Origin: Methylotenera sp965234545
Lineage (GTDB): Bacteria; Pseudomonadota; Gammaproteobacteria; Burkholderiales; Methylophilaceae
Assembly: GCA_965234545.1 (NCBI GenBank)
Contig: OZ248348.1
Location: 930,001-994,000 of the forward strand
Length of the DNA stretch: 64,000 bases
Direction: 5' to 3'
This document shows positions 8,444-16,080 of the stretch, in pieces (the stretch's first letter is position 1; every line of letters starts with the position of its first letter). A program made the position numbers and the translations under genes. The notes beneath the pieces were generated by a model. That model made no database searches. It had not been told where the DNA came from and was given only the letters and a program-made list of their open reading frames with translations.

Positions 8444-10489
8444 TTAGACCAAGTCCGGCATTTCTGCGCCAAAGAATTTTGTGCGCAACGTTTTAAGTTG
8501 ATCGCGATAATCAGCGGCTTTTTCAAATTCCAAGTTTTTGGCGCTATCGTGCATGGCTTTTTCCAAACGCTTCAGCTCTTTAGCCATCTGCTTCTCAGTC
8601 AGCGACTCGTAATTGGCTTGTTCCTGCAGCACTTTGCGCTCACGCAAGGCTTCGTCTTTGTCGTAAACGCCATCTATGATGTCTTTGATACGTTTGCTTA
8701 TGCCTTTAGGCACGATGCCATTGGCTGCATTAAAGGCCAATTGCACCCCTCGCCTGCGCTCCATTTCATCCATGGCCGCCTTCATGCTGCGGGTGATGTG
8801 GTTAGCGTAAAAAATAACCAAGCCATTCAAATTACGCGCGGCGCGGCCGGATGTTTGTATCAGCGAGCGCTCGGAACGCAAGAAACCTTCTTTATCGGCA
8901 TCCAGCACAGCCACCAACGACACTTCGGGTATATCCAAGCCTTCACGCAACAAATTGATGCCGACTAAGACATCGAATTCGCCCAAGCGTAAATCGCGTA
9001 TGATTTCGACGCGTTCCACCGTGTCGATGTCACTGTGCAAATAACGCACCTTAATGCCGTGTTCACTTAAGTAATCGGTCAAATCTTCCGCCATGCGTTT
9101 GGTCAAGGTGGTAGCCAAGACACGCTCACCGACAGCCACGCGCAATTTAATCTCGCCGAGCAAATCGTCCACTTGGGTATCGGCCGGCTTAACGATGACC
9201 GGTGGGTCAACCAAGCCCGTGGGCCTGGCTATCATTTCCACCACTTGCTGTTGGTGCTGGGCCTCGTATTCCGATGGCGTGGCAGAAACGAACACGCATT
9301 GCCGCATAATTTGCTCGAACTCTTCAAACTTTAAGGGACGATTATCTAGAGCCGAAGGCAAGCGCCAGCCGTAATCGACCAAGTTTTCCTTACGTGACTT
9401 ATCGCCCTTGTACATCGCCCCTACTTGCGGCACCGTGACATGGCTTTCATCAATAATCATCAAGGCATTCGCTGGTAAATAGTCTATCAGGGTAGGCGGC
9501 GGATCACCGGGGTTGCGCCCGGACAAATGCCGCGAGTAGTTTTCTATGCCTTTACAAAAGCCAATCTCATTGAGCATTTCCAGATCAAATCGCGTGCGCT
9601 GCTCTATGCGCGCAGCCTCAACCAATTTACCGGTTTTAATGTAGAAATCCACCCTGTCTTTAAGCTCATGCTTAATTTTTTCCATGGCCCTTACCGTGGT
9701 CTCACGTGGTGTCACGTAATGGCTGGATGGGTAAACCGTGTAGCGGGAAATTTTATTAAACACTTGACCGGTCAAAGGGTCAAATAAAGTAATCGACTCA
9801 ACCTCGTCATCAAACAAGGAAATGCGCACCGCGGTTTCATTGTTCTCCGCAGGAAACACGTCGATCACGTCGCCGCGCACACGGAATGTACCTCGGCTAA
9901 AATCAAATTCGTTTCTATCGTATTGCATGCCCACCAGACGCGAGATCATGTCGCGCTGCGCGATCTTTTCACCTTGCTGAACGTGCAAGACCATGCCATG
10001 GTAATCAACCGGGTCGCCTATGCCGTAAATAGCCGAAACGGTGGCCACGATAATGCTGTCTTCTCGCTCCAACAAGGCCTTAGTCGCAGAGAGGCGCATC
10101 TGCTCTATGTGCTCATTAATGCTGGAATCTTTTTCTATGAACAAATCACGTGAAGGCACGTAAGCTTCAGGCTGGTAATAATCGTAATACGAAACGAAAT
10201 ATTCCACCGAATTGTTAGGGAAAAACTCCCTAAACTCACTGTACAACTGCGCTGCCAAGGTTTTATTCGGCGCCATGACGATGGCTGGCCTACCCGTTCG
10301 GGCGATCACATTGGCCATGGTGTAGGTTTTACCAGATCCGGTCACGCCCAATAAAGTTTGAAACTTCAAGCCATCGTTCACACCTTGCGTTAACTTTTCT
10401 ATGGCTTGCGGCTGATCACCGGCCGGCTCAAACGGCTGATACAATTGATACAAACTGTTGGGAAAGGTATGAAACACAGCGTTCTTCAA
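8444..10489 (-). CDS. uvrB: UvrABC system protein B (excision nuclease subunit)
   Basis: Damage-verifying helicase-like subunit of nucleotide excision repair. At 681 aa it is normal length. It shows Walker A LLGVTGSGKTYTMANV (about 46-61), the aromatic beta-hairpin YFVSYYDYYQPEAYVPS that clamps DNA, the DESHVTVPQ box, helicase motifs TSGRAARN and ARNLNGLVI, and the C-terminal UVR motif (EFEKAADYRDQLKTLR) that contacts UvrC. It appears to be a single-gene unit, 190 bp downstream of the rpsF start and on the same strand. Confidence 0.97.
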   Translation of the reverse strand: MKNAVFHTFPNSLYQLYQPFEPAGDQPQAIEKLTQGVNDGLKFQTLLGVTGSGKTYTMANVIARTGRPAIVMAPNKTLAAQLYSEFREFFPNNSVEYFVSYYDYYQPEAYVPSRDLFIEKDSSINEHIEQMRLSATKALLEREDSIIVATVSAIYGIGDPVDYHGMVLHVQQGEKIAQRDMISRLVGMQYDRNEFDFSRGTFRVRGDVIDVFPAENNETAVRISLFDDEVESITLFDPLTGQVFNKISRYTVYPSSHYVTPRETTVRAMEKIKHELKDRVDFYIKTGKLVEAARIEQRTRFDLEMLNEIGFCKGIENYSRHLSGRNPGDPPPTLIDYLPANALMIIDESHVTVPQVGAMYKGDKSRKENLVDYGWRLPSALDNRPLKFEEFEQIMRQCVFVSATPSEYEAQHQQQVVEMIARPTGLVDPPVIVKPADTQVDDLLGEIKLRVAVGERVLATTLTKRMAEDLTDYLSEHGIKVRYLHSDIDTVERVEIIRDLRLGEFDVLVGINLLREGLDIPEVSLVAVLDADKEGFLRSERSLIQTSGRAARNLNGLVIFYANHITRSMKAAMDEMERRRGVQLAFNAANGIVPKGISKRIKDIIDGVYDKDEALRERKVLQEQANYESLTEKQMAKELKRLEKAMHDSAKNLEFEKAADYRDQLKTLRTKFFGAEMPDLV

Positions 10490-10620
10490 GGATTTTAATC
10501 AGGCGATTTTAACAGCAAAATTAACATTGATCGCCAACAATTAATTTTAGAACTTTGCCTTAATATGGCAGTCTGTTTGCTTGTTGTTTCTATTAATCTA
10601 AAATTTGCATTGGAAGCCCC

Positions 10621-11631
10621 ATGCGTCAATACGCTCTCATTCTATCGCTGATATTTGCCATTCAACCGGCTCATGCAATTGATCAAGAAAAAATACTCGC
10701 CGCCACCCAAGCTGTGGTCATGGTGCGTGGCTACAACGAAAACGGCGGGTTGGCTTATGGCTCAGGCGTGGTCGTGGCCACCAACAAGGTGTTAACCAAT
10801 TGCCACATTTTTCGCAGCACCAAACAACCGTGGATAGCCAGAGGCGAAGACACTTACTCCATCACCTCGGTGCAAGCGGACCGCTGGCATGACTTGTGTC
10901 TGATCACTGCTAGCAACTTACCGTTTAAACCTGCGGTTATCCTTAAGAATCAAAACCTAAATCGTGGCAAAGAAGTCTTGTCCATAGGTCACTCTAACGG
11001 TGTACCCAATCCACTAACTTCCATGGGCGTGATTAAGTCCACCTATAATTTTGAGGGCTCTCACGTGATCCGCAGTACTGCCCAGTTTCGCATGGGCGCA
11101 AGTGGCAGCGGTATTTTTGACATGGACGGTAATTTATTGGGTATCAACACCTTTAAAACGCCAGGACGGCAAGCCTACTTTTACTCCCTACCCATAGAGT
11201 GGTTGGCCAATTTAGAAAAATTACCGGTAGAAACGGTATTCCCAGTCGTAGGCAAAGCCTTCTGGGAAGAAGAAGATAAGAACAAGCCTTACTTCATGCA
11301 AATCGCCATACCCGAAATTAATCAAGATTGGCCTCGCTTAGAGCAAATCTCGCAAAAATGGATAGACGCCGATTCAAAAAACTCCGACGCGTGGTACGAG
11401 TTAGGTAACGCACAGGAAAACCTAAATAAAATGGAAGACGCGGAAAAATCTTACAAGCAATCCGCCTTGTTAGACAGTGGCAACACGGCATCCTTGTTCA
11501 GATTGGGCGTAATAGCCAAATTCAAAGGCGATACGCAGGCCATGCACAATATCAATTTAGCCATTGCCAAAATAGACCCCAGCTTGGCCGATGAATACAG
11601 TGCTAGCTTAGGTTGCAATAAGGAATGTTAA
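10621..11631 (+). CDS. Secreted trypsin-like serine protease with C-terminal TPR domain
   Basis: The 336-aa protein has a Sec signal peptide (1-19, ending ANA-like AHA). A chymotrypsin-fold protease domain (about 25-200) follows with a visible triad: His in VLTNCHIF, Asp in RWHDLCLI and Ser in RMGASGSGIF. The C-terminal part (about 250-320) is TPR-like (SDAWYELGNAQENLNKMEDAEKSYKQSALLD). It is probably periplasmic. It lacks the PDZ domains of DegP/HtrA. TPR repeats suggest it docks on a partner, but substrate is unknown. Single-gene unit closed by a strong terminator. Confidence 0.8.
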   Translation: MRQYALILSLIFAIQPAHAIDQEKILAATQAVVMVRGYNENGGLAYGSGVVVATNKVLTNCHIFRSTKQPWIARGEDTYSITSVQADRWHDLCLITASNLPFKPAVILKNQNLNRGKEVLSIGHSNGVPNPLTSMGVIKSTYNFEGSHVIRSTAQFRMGASGSGIFDMDGNLLGINTFKTPGRQAYFYSLPIEWLANLEKLPVETVFPVVGKAFWEEEDKNKPYFMQIAIPEINQDWPRLEQISQKWIDADSKNSDAWYELGNAQENLNKMEDAEKSYKQSALLDSGNTASLFRLGVIAKFKGDTQAMHNINLAIAKIDPSLADEYSASLGCNKEC

Positions 11632-11652
11632 GCTAAGATACTTAGGCGACAA

Positions 11653-11680
11653 GGGCTGCATACCTGCAGCCCTTTTTTTT
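11653..11680 (+). terminator. Intrinsic terminator after the trypsin-like protease gene
   Basis: GGGCTGCA, loop TACC, TGCAGCCC, then T8. Eight-bp stem, 21 nt after the stop codon. Confidence 0.9.
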
Positions 11681-11775
11681 CGCCTACTGTTTAGACCTTA
11701 TTCCTAAGCATGCCATTTATGGTTAAAATAACACTTATTCAATCCACAGCAAAAATTGTATTAAGGACGCCCATT

Positions 11776-12996
11776 TTGTCATCATCCGCAGCGAATCCAG
11801 CCTCGATCTTATCCAAACGCGTTCTATCCATCAAAGAGTCCCCCACCCTTGCCATCACGGCAAAAGCAGCTAAGTACAAAGCCGAAGGCAGGCCTATCAT
11901 CGGCCTGGCTGCCGGCGAGCCGGATTTTGATACCCCGCAGCACATTAAGGATGCGGCTAAGTTAGCCATAGACAATGGCTTCACAAAATACACCCCAGTA
12001 GCCGGCATTCCCGGCTTGAAGAAAGCCATCGTTAATAAATTCAAAAATGAAAACGGTTTTGATTACGCGCTAAACGAAGTGATCGTTGGCGTAGGCGGCA
12101 AACAAACCATATTTAATTTATGCTTAGCCGTGCTTAACAAAGGCGACGAAGTCATCATACCGGCCCCGTATTGGGTATCTTACGCAGACATTGCACTGGT
12201 AGCAGAAGCCACACCGGTCATTATCGAATGTGGCATCGAACAGGGCTTCAAACTCTTGCCTGCCCAACTAGAGGCGGCAATTACGGCCAAAACCAAAATC
12301 TTCATGATCAACTCGCCATCCAACCCAACCGGCGCTGTTTACAGCTTGGATGAGTTAAAAGCATTGGGCGAAGTCTTGTTAAAACACCCACAGGTATTGG
12401 TGGCCACCGATGACATGTACGAACACGTCAATTTAACCGGTAATACGTTCTACAACATACTGAATGCCACACCGGCACTTAAAGATCGCTGCATAGTGCT
12501 AAACGGCGTATCCAAGGCTTATTCCATGACCGGTTGGCGCATAGGTTACGCCGCTGGACCCGCCTACATCATTAAGGCTATGGAGATCTTGCAATCGCAA
12601 TCCACCAGCAACGCCACATCCATCTCGCAAGTGGCCGCCCAAGCGGCACTAGAAGGCCCACAATCGTGCATCACGCCTATGGTCACCGCATTCAAAGAAC
12701 GTCACCAATACGTGGTGAACCGCTTTAACCAGATGCCAGGTTTAAGCTGCCTAATGGCAGGCGGTGCTTTTTATGCCTTCCCGGATGCGCGCGGCGCCAT
12801 CAACACACTATTCAAGCAAGGCAAAATCAGTGCGCCTAGCGACATGGCCTTAGCAGAATACTTGCTGGAAAAATTTGATGTGGCGGTTGTACCAGGTTCA
12901 GCATTCGGTGCAGAAGGTTACTTTAGAATCTCCTTTGCCACCTCCATGGAAAACCTGCAAAACGCGCTGGACCGCATAGAAAAAGCCTTGGCATAA
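11776..12996 (+). CDS. Pyridoxal-phosphate aspartate aminotransferase (class I)
   Basis: Transfers amino groups between aspartate (or prephenate in some relatives) and 2-oxoglutarate. The PLP lysine is in GVSKAYSMTGWRIGYAAGP. Substrate-binding and cofactor residues appear in AAGEPDFDTPQHI, NSPSNPTGAVY and the C-terminal Arg region FRISFA. The frame is open to an ATG at 11710, but SKRVLSIKESPTLAI is the usual N-terminus. TTG at 11776 has AAGGA eight nt upstream, so I prefer that start (406 aa). The product is cytoplasmic and the gene stands alone between a terminator and tRNA-Asn. Confidence 0.88.
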   Translation: MSSSAANPASILSKRVLSIKESPTLAITAKAAKYKAEGRPIIGLAAGEPDFDTPQHIKDAAKLAIDNGFTKYTPVAGIPGLKKAIVNKFKNENGFDYALNEVIVGVGGKQTIFNLCLAVLNKGDEVIIPAPYWVSYADIALVAEATPVIIECGIEQGFKLLPAQLEAAITAKTKIFMINSPSNPTGAVYSLDELKALGEVLLKHPQVLVATDDMYEHVNLTGNTFYNILNATPALKDRCIVLNGVSKAYSMTGWRIGYAAGPAYIIKAMEILQSQSTSNATSISQVAAQAALEGPQSCITPMVTAFKERHQYVVNRFNQMPGLSCLMAGGAFYAFPDARGAINTLFKQGKISAPSDMALAEYLLEKFDVAVVPGSAFGAEGYFRISFATSMENLQNALDRIEKALA

Positions 12997-13027
12997 AATT
13001 AATTTTTCAATTTAGGCATTTTAGTTA

Positions 13028-13056
13028 TTGACCAAAAGACGCTTAAACCTTAATAT
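13028..13056 (+). promoter_or_regulatory. Sigma70 promoter of tRNA-Asn
   Basis: TTGACC (13028-13033), 17-nt spacer, TAATAT (13051-13056), ending 15 bp before the mature tRNA 5' end. Confidence 0.75.
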
Positions 13057-13071
13057 CACGCCTTCACCGAT

Positions 13072-13147
13072 TCCTCGATAGCTCAGTCGGTAGAGCAACG
13101 GACTGTTAATCCGTGTGTCCCTGGTTCGAGCCCAGGTCGAGGAGCCA
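13072..13147 (+). tRNA. tRNA-Asn (anticodon GTT)
   Basis: 76-nt cloverleaf. Acceptor TCCTCGA pairs with TCGAGGA, followed by discriminator G and encoded CCA. Anticodon loop CTGTTAA gives GTT, and the T loop is GGTTCGAGCCC. Its 3' 45 nt are the left attachment site of the integrated element, which rebuilds the gene intact. Confidence 0.97.
13103..13147 (+). repeat. attL: 45-bp direct repeat in tRNA-Asn 3' part
   Basis: The 45 bases from the anticodon loop through CCA recur exactly at 20695-20739. The identity stops at both edges. Integrases of this type recombine at the anticodon-to-3' end of tRNA genes, so this is the left junction. Confidence 0.95.
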
Positions 13148-13156
13148 AATTATAAA

Positions 13157-13185
13157 AGCACCTACATGTTAGTGGGTGCTTTTTT
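13157..13185 (+). terminator. Element-borne terminator immediately after tRNA-Asn
   Basis: AGCACCTAC (13157-13165), 6-nt loop, GTGGGTGCT (13172-13180, one T-G wobble), then T-run to 13185. It lies just inside attL, so the element supplies the tRNA's terminator. The host's original one now follows attR. Confidence 0.8.
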
Positions 13186-13194
13186 CATTTCAGA

Positions 13195-13212
13195 AGTAGA
13201 CCATTAGTAGAC
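13195..13212 (+). repeat. Left-end repeat AGTAGACCATTAGTAGAC
   Basis: Two AGTAGAC units in tandem, 47 bp inside attL. The same pair with one base changed recurs near the right end (20558-20575). This placement fits integrase arm-type or excisionase sites; function inferred from position. Confidence 0.6.
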
Positions 13213-13642
13213 TCGATAAAGTTATATCGATGACATTTTTCTGCAATTTCACGACCACAGCATTAAAATTATTTTTATAGAATGCCAAGAGATTGGCAAG
13301 TAACAACCATTAAAGGTCTTGACCACAATTTTTAGGGTACGGTAATAGAGCTTAGTCTATAGAGAGTAGAGTCTCTCGTCGAACCTTTGTAGGTAGCTAA
13401 CAACCTCAGCTCTCGAGCTAACGCCGCAGGTCAGTGCATATTGAAATAGTCGGCGCAATAAAGATACGCCGCTAATAAAACACCCCCGCCACTTGTAGCG
13501 AGAAATTGAACCCTTAAAGACTCAACCAAAGCGGACTGCCGCAAATAATGGTCAATAGGCAGCAAAGTGGGACAAAGCGGTCAACAAATATTATTGCTCA
13601 ACTTGTACTAACTACAGAGAACAGAAGAATATCTAATAGATG
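13213..13642. other. Non-coding left arm of the element
   Basis: About 430 bp without a credible gene on either strand. It holds small inverted repeats, such as TGCCAA-GAGA-TTGGCA at 13283-13298 and AGAGA/TCTCT near 13365. This is the sort of region that carries recombination-protein sites or a small RNA. No specific function can be assigned. Confidence 0.5.
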
Positions 13643-13671
13643 TTGACAATAGTTAGCCAGCTAACTACAAT
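13643..13671 (+). promoter_or_regulatory. Consensus promoter of marR, enclosing an operator
   Basis: TTGACA (13643-13648), exactly 17 nt, TACAAT (13666-13671). The spacer is almost filled by the 18-bp palindrome at 13650-13667. The ATG follows 6 nt after the -10 box, so the message should be leaderless. Confidence 0.85.
13650..13667. promoter_or_regulatory. MarR operator O1, palindrome TAGTTAGC-CA-GCTAACTA
   Basis: Perfect 8-2-8 inverted repeat between -35 and -10. Binding here would block RNA polymerase. It is 15 of 18 identical to a second site at 14197-14214, so both are probably bound by the adjacent MarR-family protein (autorepression). Confidence 0.75.
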
Positions 13672-13677
13672 GACTTT

Positions 13678-14181
13678 ATGCTTCAACTAAAAGACCTTCC
13701 GGACGCAAAAGTCCTCAGAAAATTCGCCGAACGATATGAAGATATGGACTCACGCTCAGTGACTCACTTTTTGAACATTCTTCGTATCGGTACTGAACTT
13801 GCTGAATCTTTAGATCGTTTTCTTGCCAAACATGGATTGCTCCAAGGCAGATGGTGGGTGCTTATTTTGCTAATGCGTGAAGATGATTTGACTTCTACTC
13901 CTTCTGAGTTAGCTGAGAAGGCAGGGGTTAGTAGAGCCACGATGAGTGGGCTGATTAACGGCTTATTGCGAGATGGCTTAGTTGCTCGTAAGGAAGATAA
14001 CGAAGACCGCAGAAGCTACTCAATCCGGCTTACTGCTGCAGGGCAAGACAAACTAGATGAAGTAATGCCTGATTATTACCCGCGAGTCAAAAAGATGATG
14101 AACGCTATTCCAGTGCAACAGAGAGAAGATTTGCTAAAGCAGCTAATACTCTTGAAAGAGCAAAGCAAAGTATTTGATTGA
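13678..14181 (+). CDS. MarR-family transcriptional regulator (element cargo)
   Basis: The 167-aa protein has a central winged helix (about 60-125): the helix-turn-helix is PSELAEKAGVSRATMSGLINGLLRDGLV and the wing is ARKEDNEDRRSYSIRLT, whose DxRxxxxxLT pattern is diagnostic of MarR. N- and C-terminal helices form the dimer interface. The start at 13678 keeps the LKDLPDAKVLRKF leader seen in this subfamily, although no Shine-Dalgarno exists. Operators at 13650 and 14197 suggest it represses itself and the NTF2/tautomerase operon. Ligand unknown. Confidence 0.88.
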   Translation: MLQLKDLPDAKVLRKFAERYEDMDSRSVTHFLNILRIGTELAESLDRFLAKHGLLQGRWWVLILLMREDDLTSTPSELAEKAGVSRATMSGLINGLLRDGLVARKEDNEDRRSYSIRLTAAGQDKLDEVMPDYYPRVKKMMNAIPVQQREDLLKQLILLKEQSKVFD

Positions 14182-14196
14182 TTTTTTTTGGCCATA

Positions 14197-14214
14197 TAGT
14201 TAGGCGGCTAATTA
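14197..14214. promoter_or_regulatory. MarR operator O2, TAGTTAGGCGGCTAATTA
   Basis: Imperfect copy of O1 (15 of 18 bases), 52 bp before the NTF2-like gene start and just after marR. It implies co-regulation of the downstream operon. No convincing -35/-10 pair is seen around it. Confidence 0.65.
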
Positions 14215-14265
14215 ATTATAAATTGAACGGTATTATTTAAATTTTTAACCCTTTAGGAGATACAA

Positions 14266-14646
14266 ATGAATAACAGATCAATCATTGAAGCAGCCAATGC
14301 TAAATGGAACAAGGCACTCAATAGCGGCAACGTTAAGGAGCTGGCTGCACTTTATACAGAGAATGCCACTCTCTCACCAGGAAATGGGAAGACTCTAGTA
14401 GGTCGTTCTGAAATCGAAAATCTATTTAAAGGCTTCGTTGATGGTGGTGTCCATAACCACACACTAGAAATTATCGAAGTGGGTGGTACAGATAAAATGA
14501 TCTATCAGGTTGCCAGATGGAACGCTCAAGGTGCAGAAGCCAACGGTGAAACTCCATCATTTGGGGGCATCACCACAAGCGTACTTGAGCAAAGTTCAGA
14601 TGGCAATTGGTTAGCACGTACACATATATGGAACGTAAACCAATAG
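14266..14646 (+). CDS. SnoaL/NTF2-like protein, cytoplasmic copy
   Basis: 126-aa cone-shaped alpha+beta barrel protein of the SnoaL/DUF4440 superfamily: IIEAANAKWNKALNSGNVKELAALYTENATLSPGNG, then GRSEIENLFKGFVDGG. Such folds bind small hydrophobic ligands or act as isomerases; the substrate here is unknown. AGGAG precedes the ATG by 7 nt. There is no signal peptide. DNA from 14284 to the stop is about 98% identical to the next gene, with the first roughly 257 bp fully identical, so this is a recent duplicate. A relic of the tautomerase start follows its stop codon. Confidence 0.82.
   Translation: MNNRSIIEAANAKWNKALNSGNVKELAALYTENATLSPGNGKTLVGRSEIENLFKGFVDGGVHNHTLEIIEVGGTDKMIYQVARWNAQGAEANGETPSFGGITTSVLEQSSDGNWLARTHIWNVNQ
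14284..14646 (+). repeat. Direct repeat, copy 1 (NTF2-like coding region)
   Basis: 363 bp repeated at 14814-15176, offset 530 bp. I count 8 mismatches, all after about 14541. Homology runs on for about 25 bp past the stop, with a 2-nt indel. Confidence 0.95.
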
Positions 14647-14655
14647 CAAAAAATC

Positions 14656-14670
14656 ATGTTTCTCGTGTAA
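14656..14670 (+). pseudogene. Relic of the tautomerase 5' end
   Basis: After copy 1 the sequence reads ATG TTT CTC GTG TAA, matching the tautomerase start ATG CCT CTC GTG AAC at 15188. It shows that the duplicated unit ran into the tautomerase gene and that the order NTF2-tautomerase predates the duplication. Confidence 0.7.
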
Positions 14671-14708
14671 AGAAAGCCGCGAGCAAAAATATTAAAGGAG
14701 TAAGCTAA

Positions 14709-15176
14709 ATGAATACATTATTACGTGCGTTATTAGTTGGATTAGTTGCATCGACATTAATTGTTGCTTGTAGCCAAAAAACTGAAGAAATAAAAGTTAA
14801 TCCTGCTATCACGATTGAAGCAGCCAATGCTAAATGGAACAAGGCACTCAATAGCGGCAACGTTAAGGAGCTGGCTGCACTTTATACAGAGAATGCCACT
14901 CTCTCACCAGGAAATGGGAAGACTCTAGTAGGTCGTTCTGAAATCGAAAATCTATTTAAAGGCTTCGTTGATGGTGGTGTCCATAACCACACACTAGAAA
15001 TTATCGAAGTGGGTGGTACAGATAAAATGATCTATCAGGTTGCCAGATGGAACGCTCAAGGTGCAGAAGCCAATGGTGAAACGCCATCATTTGGGGGCAT
15101 CACCACAAGCGTACTTGAGCAAAGTTCAGATGGCAATTGGCTCACGCGCACACATATATGGAATGTAAACCAATAG
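14709..15176 (+). CDS. SnoaL/NTF2-like lipoprotein, second copy
   Basis: 155 aa. The N-terminus MNTLLRALLVGLVASTLIVACS is a lipoprotein signal with a VAC-type lipobox, Cys at about 21, so the product is a membrane-anchored periplasmic protein. The rest is the same NTF2-like domain as the previous gene. It differs mainly near the C-terminus (LTRTHIW versus LARTHIW). AAAGGAG precedes the ATG. Keeping one cytoplasmic and one lipidated copy of the same domain suggests the function is wanted in both compartments, or that one copy is too new to have decayed. Confidence 0.85.
   Translation: MNTLLRALLVGLVASTLIVACSQKTEEIKVNPAITIEAANAKWNKALNSGNVKELAALYTENATLSPGNGKTLVGRSEIENLFKGFVDGGVHNHTLEIIEVGGTDKMIYQVARWNAQGAEANGETPSFGGITTSVLEQSSDGNWLTRTHIWNVNQ
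14814..15176 (+). repeat. Direct repeat, copy 2 (NTF2-like coding region)
   Basis: Partner of the repeat at 14284-14646. The flank beyond the stop leads into the intact tautomerase gene. Confidence 0.95.
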
Positions 15177-15187
15177 GAGAAAAAATC

Positions 15188-15553
15188 ATGCCTCTCGTGA
15201 ACATATCGATACTTAAGGGCAAGTCACCCGAATACATTAAAGCAGTTGCCGATGGAATCAACGCAGCAGTGATTGAAACCATGGGATTTCCTGACGATGA
15301 CCGCTATCAAGTTATCCATCAGCTTGATCCAGAATGCCTACAGTTACAGATGTGTAAAGAAGACCGCGTGATGATGCATCTTGTTATGAGAGCTGGTCGC
15401 TCAAACAAATCCAAGCAGGCTTTTTACAAGAAGGTAACTGAAAACCTGTCAGCTAACCCCGGTATTTCTGCTGCCAATGTGTTGATTACCATCACTGAAA
15501 ACCACGATATCGACTGGTCATTTCGTGACGGTGTTGCACAATTTGTTGTTTGA
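15188..15553 (+). CDS. Tautomerase-superfamily protein
   Basis: 121 aa starting MPLVNISILKGKSPEYIKAV. After Met removal, Pro1 is the catalytic base of 4-oxalocrotonate tautomerase and MIF-type enzymes. Length, about twice a 4-OT subunit, resembles fused or cis-CaaD-like members. The ATG at 15188 follows AGGAG; a longer frame from 15137 overlaps the preceding gene and would bury Pro1. With the NTF2-like proteins and a MarR sensor it suggests handling of a reactive carbonyl or aromatic compound, which is inference. Confidence 0.85.
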   Translation: MPLVNISILKGKSPEYIKAVADGINAAVIETMGFPDDDRYQVIHQLDPECLQLQMCKEDRVMMHLVMRAGRSNKSKQAFYKKVTENLSANPGISAANVLITITENHDIDWSFRDGVAQFVV

Positions 15554-15559
15554 ATATAA

Positions 15560-15781
15560 ATGATGAGTATTTCTAATAAAAATCTCATGAAGCGACTGCT
15601 TGTGGGTTGGATTGCTTTATATCCGACCCTACTAGTCATACTATTTTTACTGGGCGGGATAACGCACCATTTATCGATGCCTCTAGCTACATTAGTAGAG
15701 GTGATTGTTATCGTTCCAGTGACTCAATTGATTGCATATCCAATCGCAGGAAAAGTATTTGCAAAGTGGTTGACTAGCTGA
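15560..15781 (+). CDS. Small two-helix membrane protein (DUF2798-like)
   Basis: 73 aa. Two hydrophobic stretches are evident: LLVGWIALYPTLLVILFLLGG (about 12-32) and LATLVEVIVIVPVTQLIAYPIAG (about 42-64). The overall pattern recalls DUF2798. It lies 6 bp after the tautomerase as the last cargo gene, before a terminator. Function unknown. Confidence 0.7.
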   Translation: MMSISNKNLMKRLLVGWIALYPTLLVILFLLGGITHHLSMPLATLVEVIVIVPVTQLIAYPIAGKVFAKWLTS

Positions 15782-15819
15782 AAGTGTGGATTGGTAAAAG
15801 TCTTATTCGTGGTGTTGCA

Positions 15820-15849
15820 GGCTGATCTGCGAGGGTCAGCCATTTTTTT
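15820..15849 (+). terminator. Terminator of the cargo operon
   Basis: GGCTGA (15820-15825), 10-nt loop, TCAGCC (15836-15841), A, T7. It separates the plus-strand cargo from the convergent minus-strand backbone. Confidence 0.75.
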
Positions 15850-16013
15850 CTGACTAAAGCATTAGGTGGCGACAGGCAGCTATGTGGATGTTGCAGTCGA
15901 ATGATCTTAATTAGTGAACTTCTGATTTATAGTCAAAACACAAATTAAAGATTGTAATTCATGAACATTTTCTTATGTAATTTGGTTCTTAAATGTCCCT
16001 TATATCTAGTCTA

Positions 16014-16080
16014 GGGACGTAGCGGCTACGCCGCCGTGCACCGCTGACGCGTGCGCGCCGCGACGCTTCCGCTACTTCCT
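16014..16080. other. GC-rich block with terminal inverted repeats next to rep; possible replication origin
   Basis: About 73% G+C in AT-rich surroundings. The ends GGGACGTAGCGG (16014-16025) and CCGCTACTTCCT (16069-16080) pair over 10 of 12 positions. Inside lie GCGGC-TAC-GCCGC (16022-16034) and further GC-rich hairpin potential. It abuts, and at its end overlaps, the stop codon of the HUH Rep gene. Double-strand origins often sit beside their rep gene. Nick site not identified. Confidence 0.5.

Noticed and set aside
8498..8968. 156-aa plus-strand ORF inside uvrB
   Set aside because: Antisense shadow of a full-length uvrB with intact motifs; hydrophobic composition is an artefact of the reading frame.
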